Assembly (NCBI GenBank): GCA_944474755.1
Contig: OX104122.1
Coordinates: forward strand, 19,617,714-19,681,713
Direction: 5' to 3'
DNA from: Limnoperna fortunei
Taxonomy: Eukaryota > Mollusca > Bivalvia > Mytilida > Modiolidae
Length of the DNA stretch: 64,000 bases
The notes beneath the pieces were generated by a model. It was not told where the DNA came from. It was given only the letters and a program-made list of their open reading frames with translations, and made no database searches. The position numbers and the translations under genes are program-made. Shown piece by piece: positions 33,611-48,192 of this stretch. Within the stretch, counting starts at the first letter, position 1; every line of letters starts with the position of its first letter.

Positions 33611-36600
33611 TAACTGAAACAGTTTAGTGTAAATCTTGGTGCTAGGCCAATGTACGTGGGTAACAGGTATTCTTAAAGAACATATCTTACATTTAATAGA
33701 ATTTCCACAATCAAATTTGATATCATTCGATAGGAAGAGTTACAATAACATTTTTGCCTGTTTGATTAATGTTGTGCAATTGGTTTCCGTTTTCAAATGG
33801 CAATGTAAAATTCATAGTGATTTCCGCAAATGTGAGTCTTAAACACGTTTTATGTTAATGCAGATTTATTCTAAGGTTACGAATGTATTCTTTAAGCGTA
33901 AACAAATTAACCTCAGGAACAATAACGTACAAAAATCGGCATGATAAGGTATTTGCCTTTTCATTGCTTTGTGATGAATGAATAAGAAATAGCAAGCGGT
34001 GTTTCGTAGCAAAATAATTCAATAAAATGCCGATCAAAACTGTCCTGACAGGAAGCATTTGTCAAAAATAATCTCTTGTTAAGCCTATTTACGATGCTTA
34101 CTAAATGTCCCAGGATAAAAGTGTATATATTTTATTCTAAGTCGCAGAACTCAACGTCGTTTTTCTGTAAAGTTCCGGATGTCTTGGGAACTACAGTCGA
34201 TACTAAATCGGCACGACATTCCTACGTTATTGTGCATTGATATAATATGAAGCAGGCAGATAGTCAAATTGACATTAGGTGTTTTATCTACGGTGAACAG
34301 CTATTAAAACGTGTCTCGGCTAACTGTATTGTAGTATTGTATTGAATTAGTAACAATATTCAATAGACTTCTATTTATCTAAAAACTGTCGTCACAGTTG
34401 AATTTTACAACTAAGTACAATTTGTTAATCATATTCGTTACACTGACTTTAAAGGATACTGTGTCGTTTTTGCCTCTGTACAAATAAAACTTTTTCTGTG
34501 TATTATAAAAAATTAATAAATACAAAAATTCACACTACGTATTTAGCAGGTCAAAATATGAGACAGAGACAATGGAAGAGCAATGGTTGCTTCAATTTAG
34601 GAATGAAACAGATTTTACAATTAGTACAATTACTCTTTTATAACAAAAAGTGAAATAATACGCTATACAAAAACAAAACACGAGTCCGAGGTTATATCAC
34701 AAACACGCAACACACATATTAGGAACAAAGAGGCGATACACGTATTTTGACAGGTAAGCATATCTTGCGTAACTAATGACACCCGTCCTCCAAATACAGT
34801 TATATTCATTGTAAAGGATAACCTTTGATCATCATACATAAACGTACGCAGTTTCGACCTCAATTTTACTTTAAATATAATGGTTGAACAGCAATCGACT
34901 CTCTAAAACAAATCAACCTCTAAAAGTGTAAACTTCAAGTACAATAATTGTTAACTGCGAAATATGTAATATAATACTTTATTTCATGTATATATTCTAT
35001 TCAAATATAAACACGTAAGACAACTAGCTTTTGATGAGTTTTTTTCTATGAAGATTGTTATTATTACACAGGTATATTAAGTTATTATACGAAGTTGTAC
35101 GTTATGTGCTAAGATGATTATTCGATAACCTATCACTGACTAATGGTATATGCTACCCATTTATTTTTATCAACTTATTAACTCATATGACAGTAATGGA
35201 AGTTTGGCATGCCCTAAAATCTAGAATAACTCACAATTTCTTTTGAAATGCCTGTTACAAGTCAGGACCATTGCTGTAGTTAGTATATGTTTGATTGTTG
35301 GTTATGAAGTTTTTGACAGTTTCCTCGATGATCTATGTTATATTATTACCTTTATTTATATTGATTATAATTGCAAAATTGTTTTGAAATGTTACGTGGA
35401 AATTAATAACTTAGATTTTTGCCTGGAAGATTAGGAGTATTAGCGATGAAAAAATGCAAGGTTAAAGTTCAATATATGATGGCGAATAAAGAGTAGCGCT
35501 AATGCAACTGGAGACACTGATACATTCATATATATACATAAATTGATGAGCTATAATGTTTTATCAAAGATCGTATTTTTAGAAGTAATTAATTCAAACA
35601 ATTATTCTAGATAACTAGATCCAATATAGATTGACTATGTCTTCAAGGAATTGACTATGGTCGATATAAGGCACAATCTTATATCCTGAAATTTCCATGA
35701 AATGAATATTTATAAAGATATATTTCCTTCTGTTTAAACTCGATAATTTTTCTTATCCAGTTGGACAAATTCTGTCCGTTCCCGTTTTTTGTGTGATAAA
35801 TCTGCCGTTTGTTTGACTACTGATGTATTGCTGTTTTTATAGTATCTCGAAGACAATAGAGGCACTTGAAAGGGATCGTCATGTGACAATACAAGCTTTA
35901 TGACCTCTTGAGTCTATGTCATGGACAATATGCTTGAAATAGTTAATAACATAAAGTTTTTAATAGGAAAACACAGTCTTACATTAGGAAAATGAATGTA
36001 ATCATAACAATAAAGTTAACGTAAAGTAAACTGTTTATTATACAAAAAACTCTTAAATCTGATTACAATAATACCAATATTTTAGGGGTACCAATTCGCA
36101 ATTTTGTACACAAGTCCGTAAACTTTAAAAGTCAAAGAAATAAACATACTCAAATAGAAATATTAGAACCTAACAATAAAGGCGTTGCTTTGATAAACTA
36201 ATCAAAGATGGAATTACAACATTTCTATATCCATTTTTATATAGAGCTGTCAAATTGTCCTGTCATTTGTTCCGGTGTCCCTCCTCGATGAATTAATTGT
36301 AAACTTGTTCCCGTCCTGAATATTTAAAAATATACTGCGTGCTCTATAGCATGTTTACCTTCAAAATTAAGTAAATGAATTTAAAGAGTAAACAAAATTA
36401 TGAGTGATAATTTTGTAAGGTATTACAATGCTTATGCATGTTCTCTAAATACATCAACAAGAATATATCATAAGGTGAAAAACTTTAATTTTGTTCAATG
36501 TTTCTAGCGGTAATACACTGCAATAGATAAGAAATGTAAAGTGTCAATACAGCAGACGTCCATATTTGCGAACTCGCACTTAATTACCATAAACGAATGG

Positions 36601-39600
36601 TTTGGGGTCATTGAAATCGTTAGTTCAGGATATTGAAGTCTGATAAACAACTTAGATGGGCAGATTTTCTTTCTTAAATACCCATTTACGACTATTACTT
36701 GAAACAGATTAGTTTTGTTGGTATCAAAAAAATAATATTCAACCTATTTGGAATCTGTAAAAAGAAATGTATTAGATTATCCCAGTTAATTTTGTATCGA
36801 ACTGTCTGTATACAAAAACGTAAGTTTACCATTACGAAGAAATGCTTTATAAACTCCAATGTAATTTTATCAAAATAGGATAGAAACAAAACATGTGTAG
36901 CGAACCATACCCTGTTCGAAAATCTGCAAAAGGAGTCTTTACTGTTCAAAGAGCTTGGGACACTCCAAACCCATAGCTAGTTTTGGTCAGTGGCCAGAGG
37001 TTTATAGCGTGATATCCCCCACTGAGAAGGAATTTACAATCCACCACTAGTGAAAGCGTCCAGTAGCTCGTAATTAAAGCGGACAACTTTCTAGTACCTT
37101 ACTCGAGAATTTAAAACATTCTCTACATCCGGACGACAACAAGAAACAAAAATATAGAAATTCGACTTTCAAACAAACTAGGCGCTAGTGAAAATAGTCT
37201 GCATCTTAAACGACTTTTTTTCCGTTAATTTAATTTGAAAAATATGAAAACCTAATTTACTTTTGGAAACAAAAAGGTGAAACAATTTCGGATGATAATA
37301 ACAATCGACTGTTTGAAAGTTACCTTTTATCTATGATGTTCGGTTATCGCTAGTGATTTATATGATCACAGAAACAGCTCTTAATATAAAATGTTAGATG
37401 TATGGATGTTTCAGTGTTAAATATTAATAAGCAACTATTACTGTAAATACTACTTTTCTATGTTTTGTTCTTTAGCAAAACAGAAAAGTAATATACTAAC
37501 TTGTGTTAGGTTTAAAGTTAAATATACTGAAGTAATTTCGCTACACAATATGTACATATTATTTATTATGGATTCGGTAATGCTTTATAAATCTTTAGCC
37601 TTCAATCTTACCACAATTATATTTCTCTTACCCAAGCTCAATTAAGGGTCGTTGTGTTTTTGTCTTTTCGAGTTTTACATGTTAAAAAGTTAGAACTGTC
37701 GTCCAATCAGTGTAGTTAAACAATATAAAATTGTTTGAGTAATTATTGGTATTTTGAACCGAGGTGTACTCTTCGTAGAAGAGATACGTAGAAACGTTTT
37801 GAGGAAATATATTTATTTGCGTTATGCGTAGTAATACATCATTAATATGATTAGTGAACCGGTTTTGCGGGTACTATATAAAGTCGTGCGGTGTGTTTGA
37901 TAGGTTATCGAGGTTTTGGCAGTGACCGATTTAGATGCTTGAAGTTAAATTTTAATTATTGACATTAAGACTGTCATTTATTGTAACCGTTTATAAATAG
38001 TTTTGTTATGAAGTATTTTTATTATATTTTGTAGATTGCATGATGTCGCTGGATCATTAAAAGAGTTTTTTTTGTTTGTTAATAAATTAATAAATAAAAT
38101 GGTCACTGCGCCTTACAGTATCATACATTAGTCTTCCGAGTTTCTGTTATCGCCTTTTTATGAGTACACAAAACTGAAATGTGCTGAGTTTTGTGCATAA
38201 ATCAGAAATTTCAAGTGTTTAGCACATAAATAATTTATGTTCGTTTGAACAGAGTGAATTTAGAACATAATACTATAATTTTATTGCAAAATGTGTCTGC
38301 AGATCGTGGTTTTATTGAATATATATAATGTATATTCATAATTTGTGTACTAATATTATAATCACTGGGGAAAATTCTATTTGTGTATTGCATCATTCGT
38401 ATCATAGGAGAAAAAGAAGAAAAGCAACTTTTACTGTTTTTTTCAGGCAAATCTGTCTTAGTAGAGCAATTGGGAACAGACAAAATTAATATTTTTAACA
38501 AGATGTTTTTACATGGATTTAACTAACAGTTATATTTAATGAACTACACAAATGGACCACAAAATAATAAATTTATATGATTTTTTTGGTGGTGTCTTCT
38601 TTTTGTGTGTTTAATTCTCATGCTGTAAGTAAATGAAGGAATGATGTATTGATTGTTCACTGGAAGTTAAATATCATCATGTTATATTTTATAGATAGCT
38701 GTACTATAATGTTAGAAATAGAATATTAAACACTATATTTTTGAAAGGAAAAGCCACACCATCGGAAAATAAAACATGCGCGTAAATTTTGCTATTGACA
38801 AGATTGTGTTCAATATGTTAATCTAGTATTGCTTCGCACCTTCAAATGCATATTCTGTTATATTGTCTTTTTGCAAGAATATTTGTAAAGTACTTTAATT
38901 AATTTTTTCTCCGTCAACTAAAAAGTAGCTTCTATTGCGTTTAAACACATTGAACTCATTAAATAACTAGAATCAACTGCACAGCAATGACTTTTGTATG
39001 AGATTTGAATTTATCGTTTTCAAACGTATAACATAGAGATGTTTGCTTTTTTAAAAGCAGTTATACAAATCTATTTGTTGCGACAGTTTAATGATTTTTT
39101 ACCATATCTAGATAAAATTAATGCGATCTCCTTTATTTCTTTTGTAACTGTTCACTAAAGTTTACAATCAATTCCTTCGACTGATTGCTGAATGTCGGCC
39201 TTTAATGGAAAACAATGATAAATGTGTACCATACATTTACACCACTGGTAATTCTCCGCAGAAATAATAAATCATAGTATCTGGCCAAAAACAGAGACAG
39301 ATTTATTGTTTGAGACATTTTCATTTTATTTTGTTAGACAATCCCACAAAACATTGACAACATTTACTATTTATTTTATAGCATGATGGCGACTTCTATA
39401 TCAACAACTCGTAAGCAGTTTACTAAAAAAATCAGTTAATTGAAAAGAAATGTTATGTTTTCATAATTTGATAACAATAAGTGTAATCGTTTTATTACTT
39501 CTGTCTAATAGTTGAACATATTTGATCTTACACGCATGTGTAAAATACAATATGTGAGTTAATTTAATGTTATTATTTCTACAATTGAGAAAAATTAGCA

Positions 39601-39636
39601 ATTTACCCCACCCTCTATAACATTTGATCATGATTC
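33611..39636. other. Long stretch without a gene
   Basis: Only a family tail fragment (36271-36350) and a possible second one near 38650 (TTGTTCACTGGAAGTTAAAT) stand out. Frames are at most 88 codons and AT-driven. Confidence 0.55.
36271..36350 (+). repeat. GCGCGTCC-family tail fragment
   Basis: GTAAACTTGTTCCCGTCCTG and an AATAT...ATACTGCGTGCTC stretch match the 3' part of the family; no AATC end is left. Confidence 0.6.
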
Positions 39637-40185
39637 GGTTAGTGGGCAAGCGGTTAATGTATTTATTCATCAACTATTATCACGTGCCGGTCAAATTAGG
39701 TCACACTTGGCGGTCAAGTAGTTATTGTAGTTACTCATCTGCTATTGATCACGTGCCTGTCAAATTAGGTCACAATTGGCGGTCAAGTAGTTATTGTAGT
39801 TACTCATCTGCTATTGATCACGTGCCTGTCAACATATTGGTCGCATTTGGTGGCCGAGTGGTAATGAAGTTACTCACATACTATTGATAAAGTAATTGTC
39901 AGCACTGAGGTTGAAGTTGGTGACGGAGTGGTCAATGTAAATTAAATTACATCAAGGATACCAAGGGTAATAGAAACCAGCTATTGATCACGTGCCTGTC
40001 AATATTGAGGTCGCACTTGGTGGCCGAGTGGTTTATGTAGTTACTCATCAATTATTGATCACGTTCTTCTCAACATTGAGGTTGCATTCGGTGGTCGTTT
40101 GGTTAATGTAGTTTCTCTAGTATTGATCAAGCAACCGTCAACATTTAGGTCGCACTACGTGGCCGAGTGGTTAATGTGATTTCAA
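39637..40185 (+). repeat. Tandem array of ~8 SINE tRNA-head units (~70 bp each)
   Basis: Units start at about 39637, 39707, 39777, 39848, 39918, 40017, 40088 and 40157 (spacing 70, 70, 71, 70, 99, 71, 69). Each carries TGGTGGCCGAGTGGTTAATG or a variant (the A-box region), TAGTTACTCATC, ATTGATCACGTGCCTGTCAA and TTGAGGTCGCA. No unit contains the B-box GTTCGA motif or any SINE body. Two adjacent units (39707 and 39777) are almost identical, suggesting recent duplication. The fifth carries a ~29-base insertion. Confidence 0.85.
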
Positions 40186-43100
40186 GATACACGATTTAAA
40201 AAGGACTAAAAAGACAATCTCATGGAGGAAAACCTAACAGGAACAGCAAATAAATTATGATAAACAACGCGAACTTTATTGCAAACGTTGGCAAACATAG
40301 TGAAGGAATCATAACTCTATATCAATCAAACTGTTCAAAAGAACTATACAGTCATCTGAATACGCCTTAACCATGTGATGCAAATGTAACCTTTTTTCAT
40401 TATTTCGAAAGTAATCGAAATTGGAAATAAAAGTACGGCTATTTTCATTTAGTTACTACAAAAATTAATCAAGAATAACAGAATATAATTTATAACAGTA
40501 TTCAAATTAAAACGAGTAATAAATATAATCCATTTGCCTTATGATATTAAACAGGCTCCGAGTAGAATTCCATAAAAGCGCGCAACTCATGCAGTCTAGC
40601 CTCAAATATCTTATAGGTTAAAATATAAATGAGTGCATATACATAAGGAATACACTTTATTTCCAAGAAATAAGTCGCTCATTTCAATTTGTATTGTTTT
40701 AAGTTCATTCCGAATAACGCATTATGCATTTTTCAAAAAAAATTACGGTCCATATCAAACTAACATTTGGCAAAGTTTATTCTCCAATGTGCACTGCATT
40801 CATATATAAGGGTAAATCGCTTTAAATTAAAGTTTTAGTTATTGTCTTAGACTGGTTAACTGAATTGCAAAGGTTGTGCTTATTTTATCTCTTCTTCTTC
40901 TGGCATATAGCATATATTTATTTATTTATATATAACATTAACATTCAAACTTCTTACGTGTATACTTATGTTGCAGGTTATGTTTCATTGTGTCCCTAAA
41001 TCATATTTAATCGTCTTAAGCTACACGTAAGACGTTTTTCGAATAATTGAATATAATATTTATTAAAATACAATATCGTAGATCTCAGTGGTACAGTTCA
41101 GGTTTGACATGATTTAATAACGTTACAAAATGAATTGTTTTTCGGTACTGATAAATACAGAAAACGTTATATCGGCATTAAAACTATAATAACTATAATA
41201 ACAATAGGAATAGATCTGGCAACAATCTAAGATTGATTTACGTTTGATCTCAATTTTCTTATAAAAAAACAGCACACCTTCTAATTTTAATCACATTTAA
41301 TATAAGTTCATAAAAAGTCCCCAAATTCGGGTTTTTTTGTCCTTGGCCCTAAGTATAAAATAACGTTTTATTTAATAGGACACAACTGTTTTTCGGCTTT
41401 AAAAAGGCAACGCGCACTTCAATGCATGTCGCATATTTAACCGCAGTTTAATACGTTTTAGCAAAAGTGCAATATTTATAAAAGAAATGAGCACTTTTGC
41501 AAATCGTAAATACGTCTCGATTGTATTGCTTTACGACTACAGTAAAACTTTTAATATTCCATATTATGGCAAAGTAAATAAATTACTATCCATACCACTG
41601 CCAAAGGCATTATATTTGATAAAAATGGCAATTAACAAATTCCTAAATAGGACAATACTGATGTCATACATTGTTTTGCATCAATAACATACATATTAAA
41701 TATCTGGTGTAAATATGTTTCCTTTTTCGTTACACACTTTTCTTGTTCTGGTGTATAAAGTTATGTTTGACCGTAAGTTTTTTTTGCCTATATGACTAAC
41801 TTCAGTTCGTATGTTAAAGTGTAAAATAGTTTCTTGATAATTCAGATTTAAGTTCGAAAGATACTTTAATACCAGATTTATTGATTTCGAAATAGGTGGG
41901 CGTAAATATTGTAAATTACTAGTGTAGCTTATTTCATTTACACTTCAACAGTCTTGTTGTTCAATGATAAGGAATCACAACAATAGTGTATACTATGGTC
42001 GTATTTGGTATATCTTCAACTTGTCTGGTTTTTTTGTTTTTTTTTTACATTTTTTATGATATACTTTGATATACTTTGTAAAATGTTTAATTTGTTTACT
42101 ATTTCTAGAAACGTAACATAAACAGTTTGTTATTTACATTTAGCTATATTAAATGGAACATTAACCAAAAAAAATAATCCTTTACATCACGAAAAATATT
42201 TTCACCTCGGTTTACATATGTTGACAACACGTGCCTGCTCGATAAGGCAAAGAAACATATTATGATTAAGTCAACACCTGAAAACGAAAAATATTCAGTG
42301 TTTTATACAGAACATCGTTTTTATTTACTCTTAGTTCAGAATGATTTAGTGTCAACATCGTTGAAAATATGAAATATTGAAAGATTCAAATTTAGATGCT
42401 GGAAATTAGCGTTACAAATGCACTAGTAATAAGTGTTAAAGTTTGCATCATTGTAGGTATCTTTATTCTTACTTTACTGTAGACCTGTATTATGAAATAG
42501 CATGACAAAGTGTACTTGGTGATACTGACGACTATATTTCTACTTATGTCCACAGATCTAAAAATATGTTTGTGATGCTGAATGAAACACAAAGAATAGT
42601 AATTAACTATTTTTGTGTAAATGCTACATAGAAGAATGGAATATATCATAAGTTTACCATACCATTCTTCATGTAATAAACCTGCTGAAAAGGTTAATTA
42701 TTGCATAAGCGAAGTATCGCGATATATAAGAAAAGAGATAATACTACATGTGCGGATTTGTTGATGATTATCTCACAATGATGTCAAATCAATATTCATT
42801 ACGACAACATGTGAATATCCGATAGTCAATAATCATGTCAAAAGTAAATGGGTATTTTATAGTTAACGCGCAATAAATATATGTATTATGGAACAAGCTA
42901 TATAATTAATAATTCCTCCTCGAAACGACGTTTTAACTCGCTTTTATCATAATATATGATACAAATGACGTTGAAATACAGAACAAAGGGCACACCATAC
43001 AAACAATTGATTAGAAAATATTAAATCAAAACCAAAAGCCAAACACTTTGCCAAAAATCCTAACACAAAAACAAAACAAAAACAATTCATACGATTACAA

Positions 43101-44410
43101 TTATGTACGTCATTAAAATAATCCGTCATAGATTATGATTAACAACCACGCTTAAATAAGTTCATGTTACCTTTAATTATTTTACAAGACAACCCATCAC
43201 ATTTAATGAACCATTAACAGAAAAATCACAAAGATACCAAAATTTACTTAAATAAATACAGCCTACAAAGACTATTAAAATATATCAAATGACCGGAAAG
43301 CGAATAAAGGTGACATTTTACTTAACCTAACAACTTAATTTAGCAAACGCAGATCGTTGTTTTACATCACAGAATTAAACACAGATTAATATTTAAGACG
43401 CAATACATTATTAAATACAATATTAAACCAGAGGACATGTCATCAAATCAACCCAAAAATAAGTCTATAGACAATTGCCAGGGCAAAATGCTGTTAGCAT
43501 CTGTCTTAGTTTTCAGACAGTCTCGATATGTGCCTAGCCATGTCGTCTCTTCTCAGTTCTTATCACCGTTTTTAGAAGAGACGACGACTGCTTTTATATT
43601 TTCAGGAATTAAGGGATTAAGGACAATAGCAAGCTGTAATGTTGTGCTCTTGTTTGTACATTCAGCATAATATTCAATGTAATAATGTGTTAGGCATCGA
43701 TGAAATTATTAATTTAAATTTTACATACATTTGTCTATCTTCGTTGCAATTATTCATACATACATTTGTATATCCTGTTTCTATGAATAAATTATAGTTG
43801 CTGGTCCTAAATTAAAAAAGTATTTTTCTAGTTTCTTTTTGGAAACATAAAGACTAAAACGCCACAGGATTAAGTAAACCGAACCAATAAAAACCATATA
43901 TGCACTCAGGAGAGACAAGCAATACATGCATTCAATTAGGCAGTCGTCTAGCAAAAAAGAACAAATATATTTTAAAGTCTGCTCGTCGAAGAATTTCCTA
44001 TGATAGCCAACGAAGTTATGTTGAGGGCAATTGAACTTCCTGAGAGTAAAACTCCGCCAAGTTGCAACAAATCACTGTTTAAGTACGGTACGAGTCAACA
44101 ATAGTGTCCATTCAAGTAAATCACAAGTCAGATCCCAAGTTAACATCTAAACGTCGATGCTGCTAAAATGATGTTGATTAACAAAGGGTTAACATTTTGA
44201 AAATTACAATAATTACGGTTCGTAAAGTTTACTTTGTTTGTTTGAAATGGTCTTAGTATGAGGTAAACTGTATTGCCTAGGTGGAATCTTTAATTTCAAG
44301 CTCACTTAAAAGTCACCTTATTTAAAGAGAAATCATATATTAAACTGAAGGGAAATATAGATGAGCACACTGAAAAAATATCACTTAATTAGTTATATTT
44401 TTTTAAATTG
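40186..44410. other. AT-rich stretch without a gene
   Basis: No repeat family of the window recurs here. A short perfect duplication, TGATATACTTTGATATACTT, is at 42058-42077. Confidence 0.55.
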
Positions 44411-44601
44411 CCTCAAAGATGACAATTAAACTCGTATGACCTTCAACTGACTTAAAAATGCTTCAAAGATAACAATTAAATTTGCTTGATATTCAACTCA
44501 CTTAAATATGGCTCAAAGATGACAATTAAATTTGCTTGACCTGCAACTCACTCAAATATGCCTCAGGAATGACAATTAAATTCGCTTTACCTTCCACTCA
44601 C
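44411..44601 (+). repeat. 50-bp tandem array, 3.8 units
   Basis: Units start exactly at 44411, 44461, 44511 and 44561. Each reads CTCAAAGATGACAATTAAAT, then TYGCTTGACCTTCAACTCAC and TTAAATATG, with 3 to 6 changes between neighbours. Confidence 0.92.
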
Positions 44602-47600
44602 GGTCGGTCTTTATTGTGTAAATAATCAATTTGTTGTTACATACTAACTTTTGGCAGCAGTAGGTCTTACATAATACCATTTTCCTTATAAATTACTACT
44701 GAGACTACAATTATGGATAATAATTTTAAAGACTGTTGGCAAACAGTCTATACAAAATCGTCTTAATGGATGTGTAATATCTTCAAAATTTATTAACTTA
44801 ATCCTCTAGTCATCTTTTTTCAATTGCCGTATGTTTGTTCTGGTTTAGATAACATTTAACTGATTGTACACGACGTTTTTCTATTTTAATTCCAATGTTA
44901 TTCTACTTTATGGATTACACATCACAATGCGATTTCAGAACATCGATGTGTTTAGTGGAACTAGGAAAATGTATTTACACTTACACTAAAATTACGATAA
45001 TTAATTTCCAATAAAATATTTTTAAACGTATATAGAATATAAAATCTTATTCATTTTTTATTTAAAAGCAATCATTAGTATTTTAAAAGTTTAGTGGCTC
45101 GTGACCATTTGAAAATTCTATTGTTTTTTTTTTCAATTCATTAGAAAACAATGACTTCAGTGTGAATGATTTAATAAATTTAAAATAAATTATTTCATAA
45201 AATTAGAACTATTTTATGGAATGAATTGAGCAAGCAGATTGAATGTGTTTGACGATCAAAGTGTTTCTATTAGATTTCAATTTCACATAACATTAAACAT
45301 TGCAGTAACTCGAGTGTGTTAGCAAAAGTCTTGCTATGAAAATAACTGAAATTTACATTGTGTGCAATGTAATGCCACTAAATCAGATTTTAACCAGTGG
45401 TAGACAATTTAATAGTGATTAAAGTACCACCAAGTCCTTTTATTGATCATTTAGCCTTATCTAGTCATGTTAATGCTAGTTCCAGTAAGCATCAACAAAG
45501 ATCAGACTTATGACCATTCGTGATTATTTATCATTTATAGCTCTTTTGTGACAAATCCTTATCTTGTGTGTCTCAGTGCACCAGTATTCGTTGTTCTTGT
45601 AATTTTGTGACAACAAAGACCTTACTGTTGATAACTTAACAGAGTTTTTTAAGATCATGGAAAATTTTTGCTTGGCTTCATATGATTGTGTTCTTTTCGT
45701 AATTAGGTATTTTCTATTTTAGCTACAAAGCAAACCTCTTAAAAATATAGTAAACATAAATAGGTTTCTTTTGATACATTCCAGAGATATATCCTCAAGC
45801 ATTTGTCGCTAAGAGACACATGAATATAAGAACTAGTCTTATTGTTGTCTCTATCTGTTTGCACTTTAACATGTATTCATTAAGCAAGTTTGAAATAGAC
45901 ATACAACATACATTCCAATTACTATTAATAAAATAGTCGAGGCCTTATTAACGTTAACTGAATCATTAACACACATGAAATTAGCTTTTCATACATTTTC
46001 TTTGCAAAAATGTAAGGTATTTTCTATTTTAGGACAAAGCATTGTGTTAGAAGGTCATAAGTTCTTTAGGCAACATATAATAGTTTTTTTCTAATTATTA
46101 AAGTCTTTGCAAACAAACATAGTATGCATGTTCATATAACACTTATAGCATATTTTGTGTCAGCTACCTTAACTGAACAATGTATGAAAAAAAATTCAAA
46201 CACTCAATTTAATTTTAAAGGTGAGGGATATTTAATCTTGCTACTGGTATGTTTGGCAAATATCCAACAAGGCAAAATATACACTGAATATCAAATCCCA
46301 CTGGGATTTTATCAATTGCAGCGAATCGATTATCCTTTTCTAATACCCCAGTTACCCGATGCAAACCCGTCTGCCAGCGGTGAAGATGAGGAAATGTGTA
46401 AAAAAATACATTGACTGTTGACAAAAGACAGCATTTTGATATAAAGTTTAATTTACGGCAGTACTTATTGTCTAAAACATTTTTTGTTATATTTTCAAAG
46501 TTCAACAATTTGTGTAGAACACCGACAATTAGGTGATATAAAGTAAACTAAACAACTTAAAGCGTCGAATATTTTAAGATTATACCTGGAAACTTTTGCA
46601 TGGTAACTTTATAGCTAGATATCGTTAGTTTTGCCATTTATTGACCGTTGTTTAACAATATTTAAATTATATCGTTTTTTGTATTTATTTTTTTATTTAA
46701 GGAATACTTCAAATTTCTGAACAGATTATACGATATAATATGGTTTGGGTCTGTTTAGGCCTAATAAACCGCAAAGCGGTTTATGAATGGTGTAAACAGA
46801 CCCAAACCATATTATATCGTATAATCTGTTCAGAAATTTGAAATATTCCTTATAATTTCATTTTAACTATAAATCTTATTAATTTTTGAGGTAAAAACGT
46901 TGATGACGTCGTGTAACTATTTGAATTTTAACGGCGTTAGAATAGGTCATAGGTCACGCAAGTTATTTCTTATAATACGGGTTGCCCGATTTGAATTGAC
47001 CAATCAGATTTCAGCTTACAAAGCAAATTAAATTATTACTGATTAAAATAATTAAGCTTTATTGTACATGTTTATGCTGCATTTCAAACGTTTACTATCC
47101 ACTTTGCACATTAACAAATGTATTCCAATGTAATTAATACTTGTGCGTATAGTTTACAGTAATTCATAAAATCCTGGCATTTCGTTGTTTTACACATTGC
47201 AATGTTTTCATATATGAAACTGTTTTAACCATTTTAATTGATTTGTCTTTTAATTAGATTCTGACAATAATCGTTTAATAAATTGTCCGCTTCAGTTAAA
47301 GCCTTGTCTTGGTCTTTGATAAAAAAGATTTCTACTCTAAGGAATTGAAAGGAAATTAAAAAAGTGTTAACGGATTTGGTAAAAGGTACACAGGTCCTCG
47401 CATAACATTATAAAAGATGATCACACTCTTATTACCAAAACTAAGGTTATACAATGCATGCTTTACATTTAGAAACAATTGTATAATTATTACGTCTTTG
47501 AGGAGATCGTTTTCAATTATCTATGAAAATCTAATGTAGTTCTTTTTGTAAAGATCGGATAAACATATTGTTTTGTATTTGTAAGGATTTCTACTTCAAG

Positions 47601-47929
47601 AAATCAATTGAGAGTAAATCACACAAGCGTTAACGGAGTGGGTAAAATGTAAAAAGGGTTAATCGAATATCAAAATTTAAGACGACTATAATCTAATTGC
47701 AAATACCAATGTTATTCAATACATGCTGTATATTTACAAACAATTGCATTCGATTGAATTATAGGGATTCATTTTCAATTATCTCTAAATTCGGGGGATT
47801 TATCTTCAATGATCTCTAAAAATCTTGATTTTTTTAAATGAAAATCTGAGTTTCTTTATTTATGTGTCTTGTATATTTAAATATCATGACATTTATATAA
47901 GTGTTAGCTAATATTCGATTTTATAGATG
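44602..47929. other. No supported gene outside the foldback
   Basis: Overlapping frames on both strands at 46124-46508 have a less AT-rich centre (CCCGATGCAAACCCGTCTGC) but no recognisable domain. TCTTTGATAAAAAAG- and TCTCTAAA-type segments near 47300-47830 suggest an old duplication (TTCAATTATCTATGAAAATC against TTCAATTATCTCTAAATTCG). Confidence 0.45.
46699..46851. repeat. Foldback palindrome, 59-bp arms plus inner hairpin
   Basis: Arms 46699-46757 and 46793-46851 pair with a single mismatch (blocks AACAGATTATACGATATAAT and TGGTTTGGGTCTGTTTA). Inside, ATAAACCGC and GCGGTTTAT (46764-46772, 46776-46784) form a second stem around AAA. Probably a foldback mobile element. Confidence 0.92.
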
Positions 47930-48192
47930 GGACTTCGTGGTCGAGTGGTAAAGGTAGTTATCTGGTATTGACCACGTGCCTGTCATCATTAGTTGCAGGG
48001 TCAAGCCTTACTATATGCAGGGTTTGCTCGACTCTAATCTTAGTTAACAAGGATTGCTAGTTATCATGACGATGGATCGTGTGTTCATCGGGTACTCCAG
48101 CTTTCTTCACTAATACAAAACACGACGAAATGATATACAGTGTAGCTTTAACAATTGCTAACAGTGGCGTTAAACAAGACAAACATTGAGTG
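47930..48192 (+). repeat. tRNA-headed SINE, complete
   Basis: CTTCGTGGTCGAGTGGTAAA (A box), TGACCACGTGCCTGTC, a weakened B box GGGTCAAGCCTTAC, TTAACAAGGATTGCTAG, ATCGGGTACTCCAGC, GACGAAATGATAT and tail GTAGCTTTAACAATTGCTAA with GGCGTTAAACAAG. Confidence 0.8.

Noticed and set aside
39637..40185. CRISPR-like array
   Set aside because: The host is eukaryotic, the units are contiguous SINE-derived tandem repeats without unique spacers.
46124..46508. Overlapping frames on both strands (96 and 97 codons)
   Set aside because: Both cannot be preferred. The less AT-rich centre is suggestive, but nothing identifies a protein, and a repeat fragment explains it equally well.
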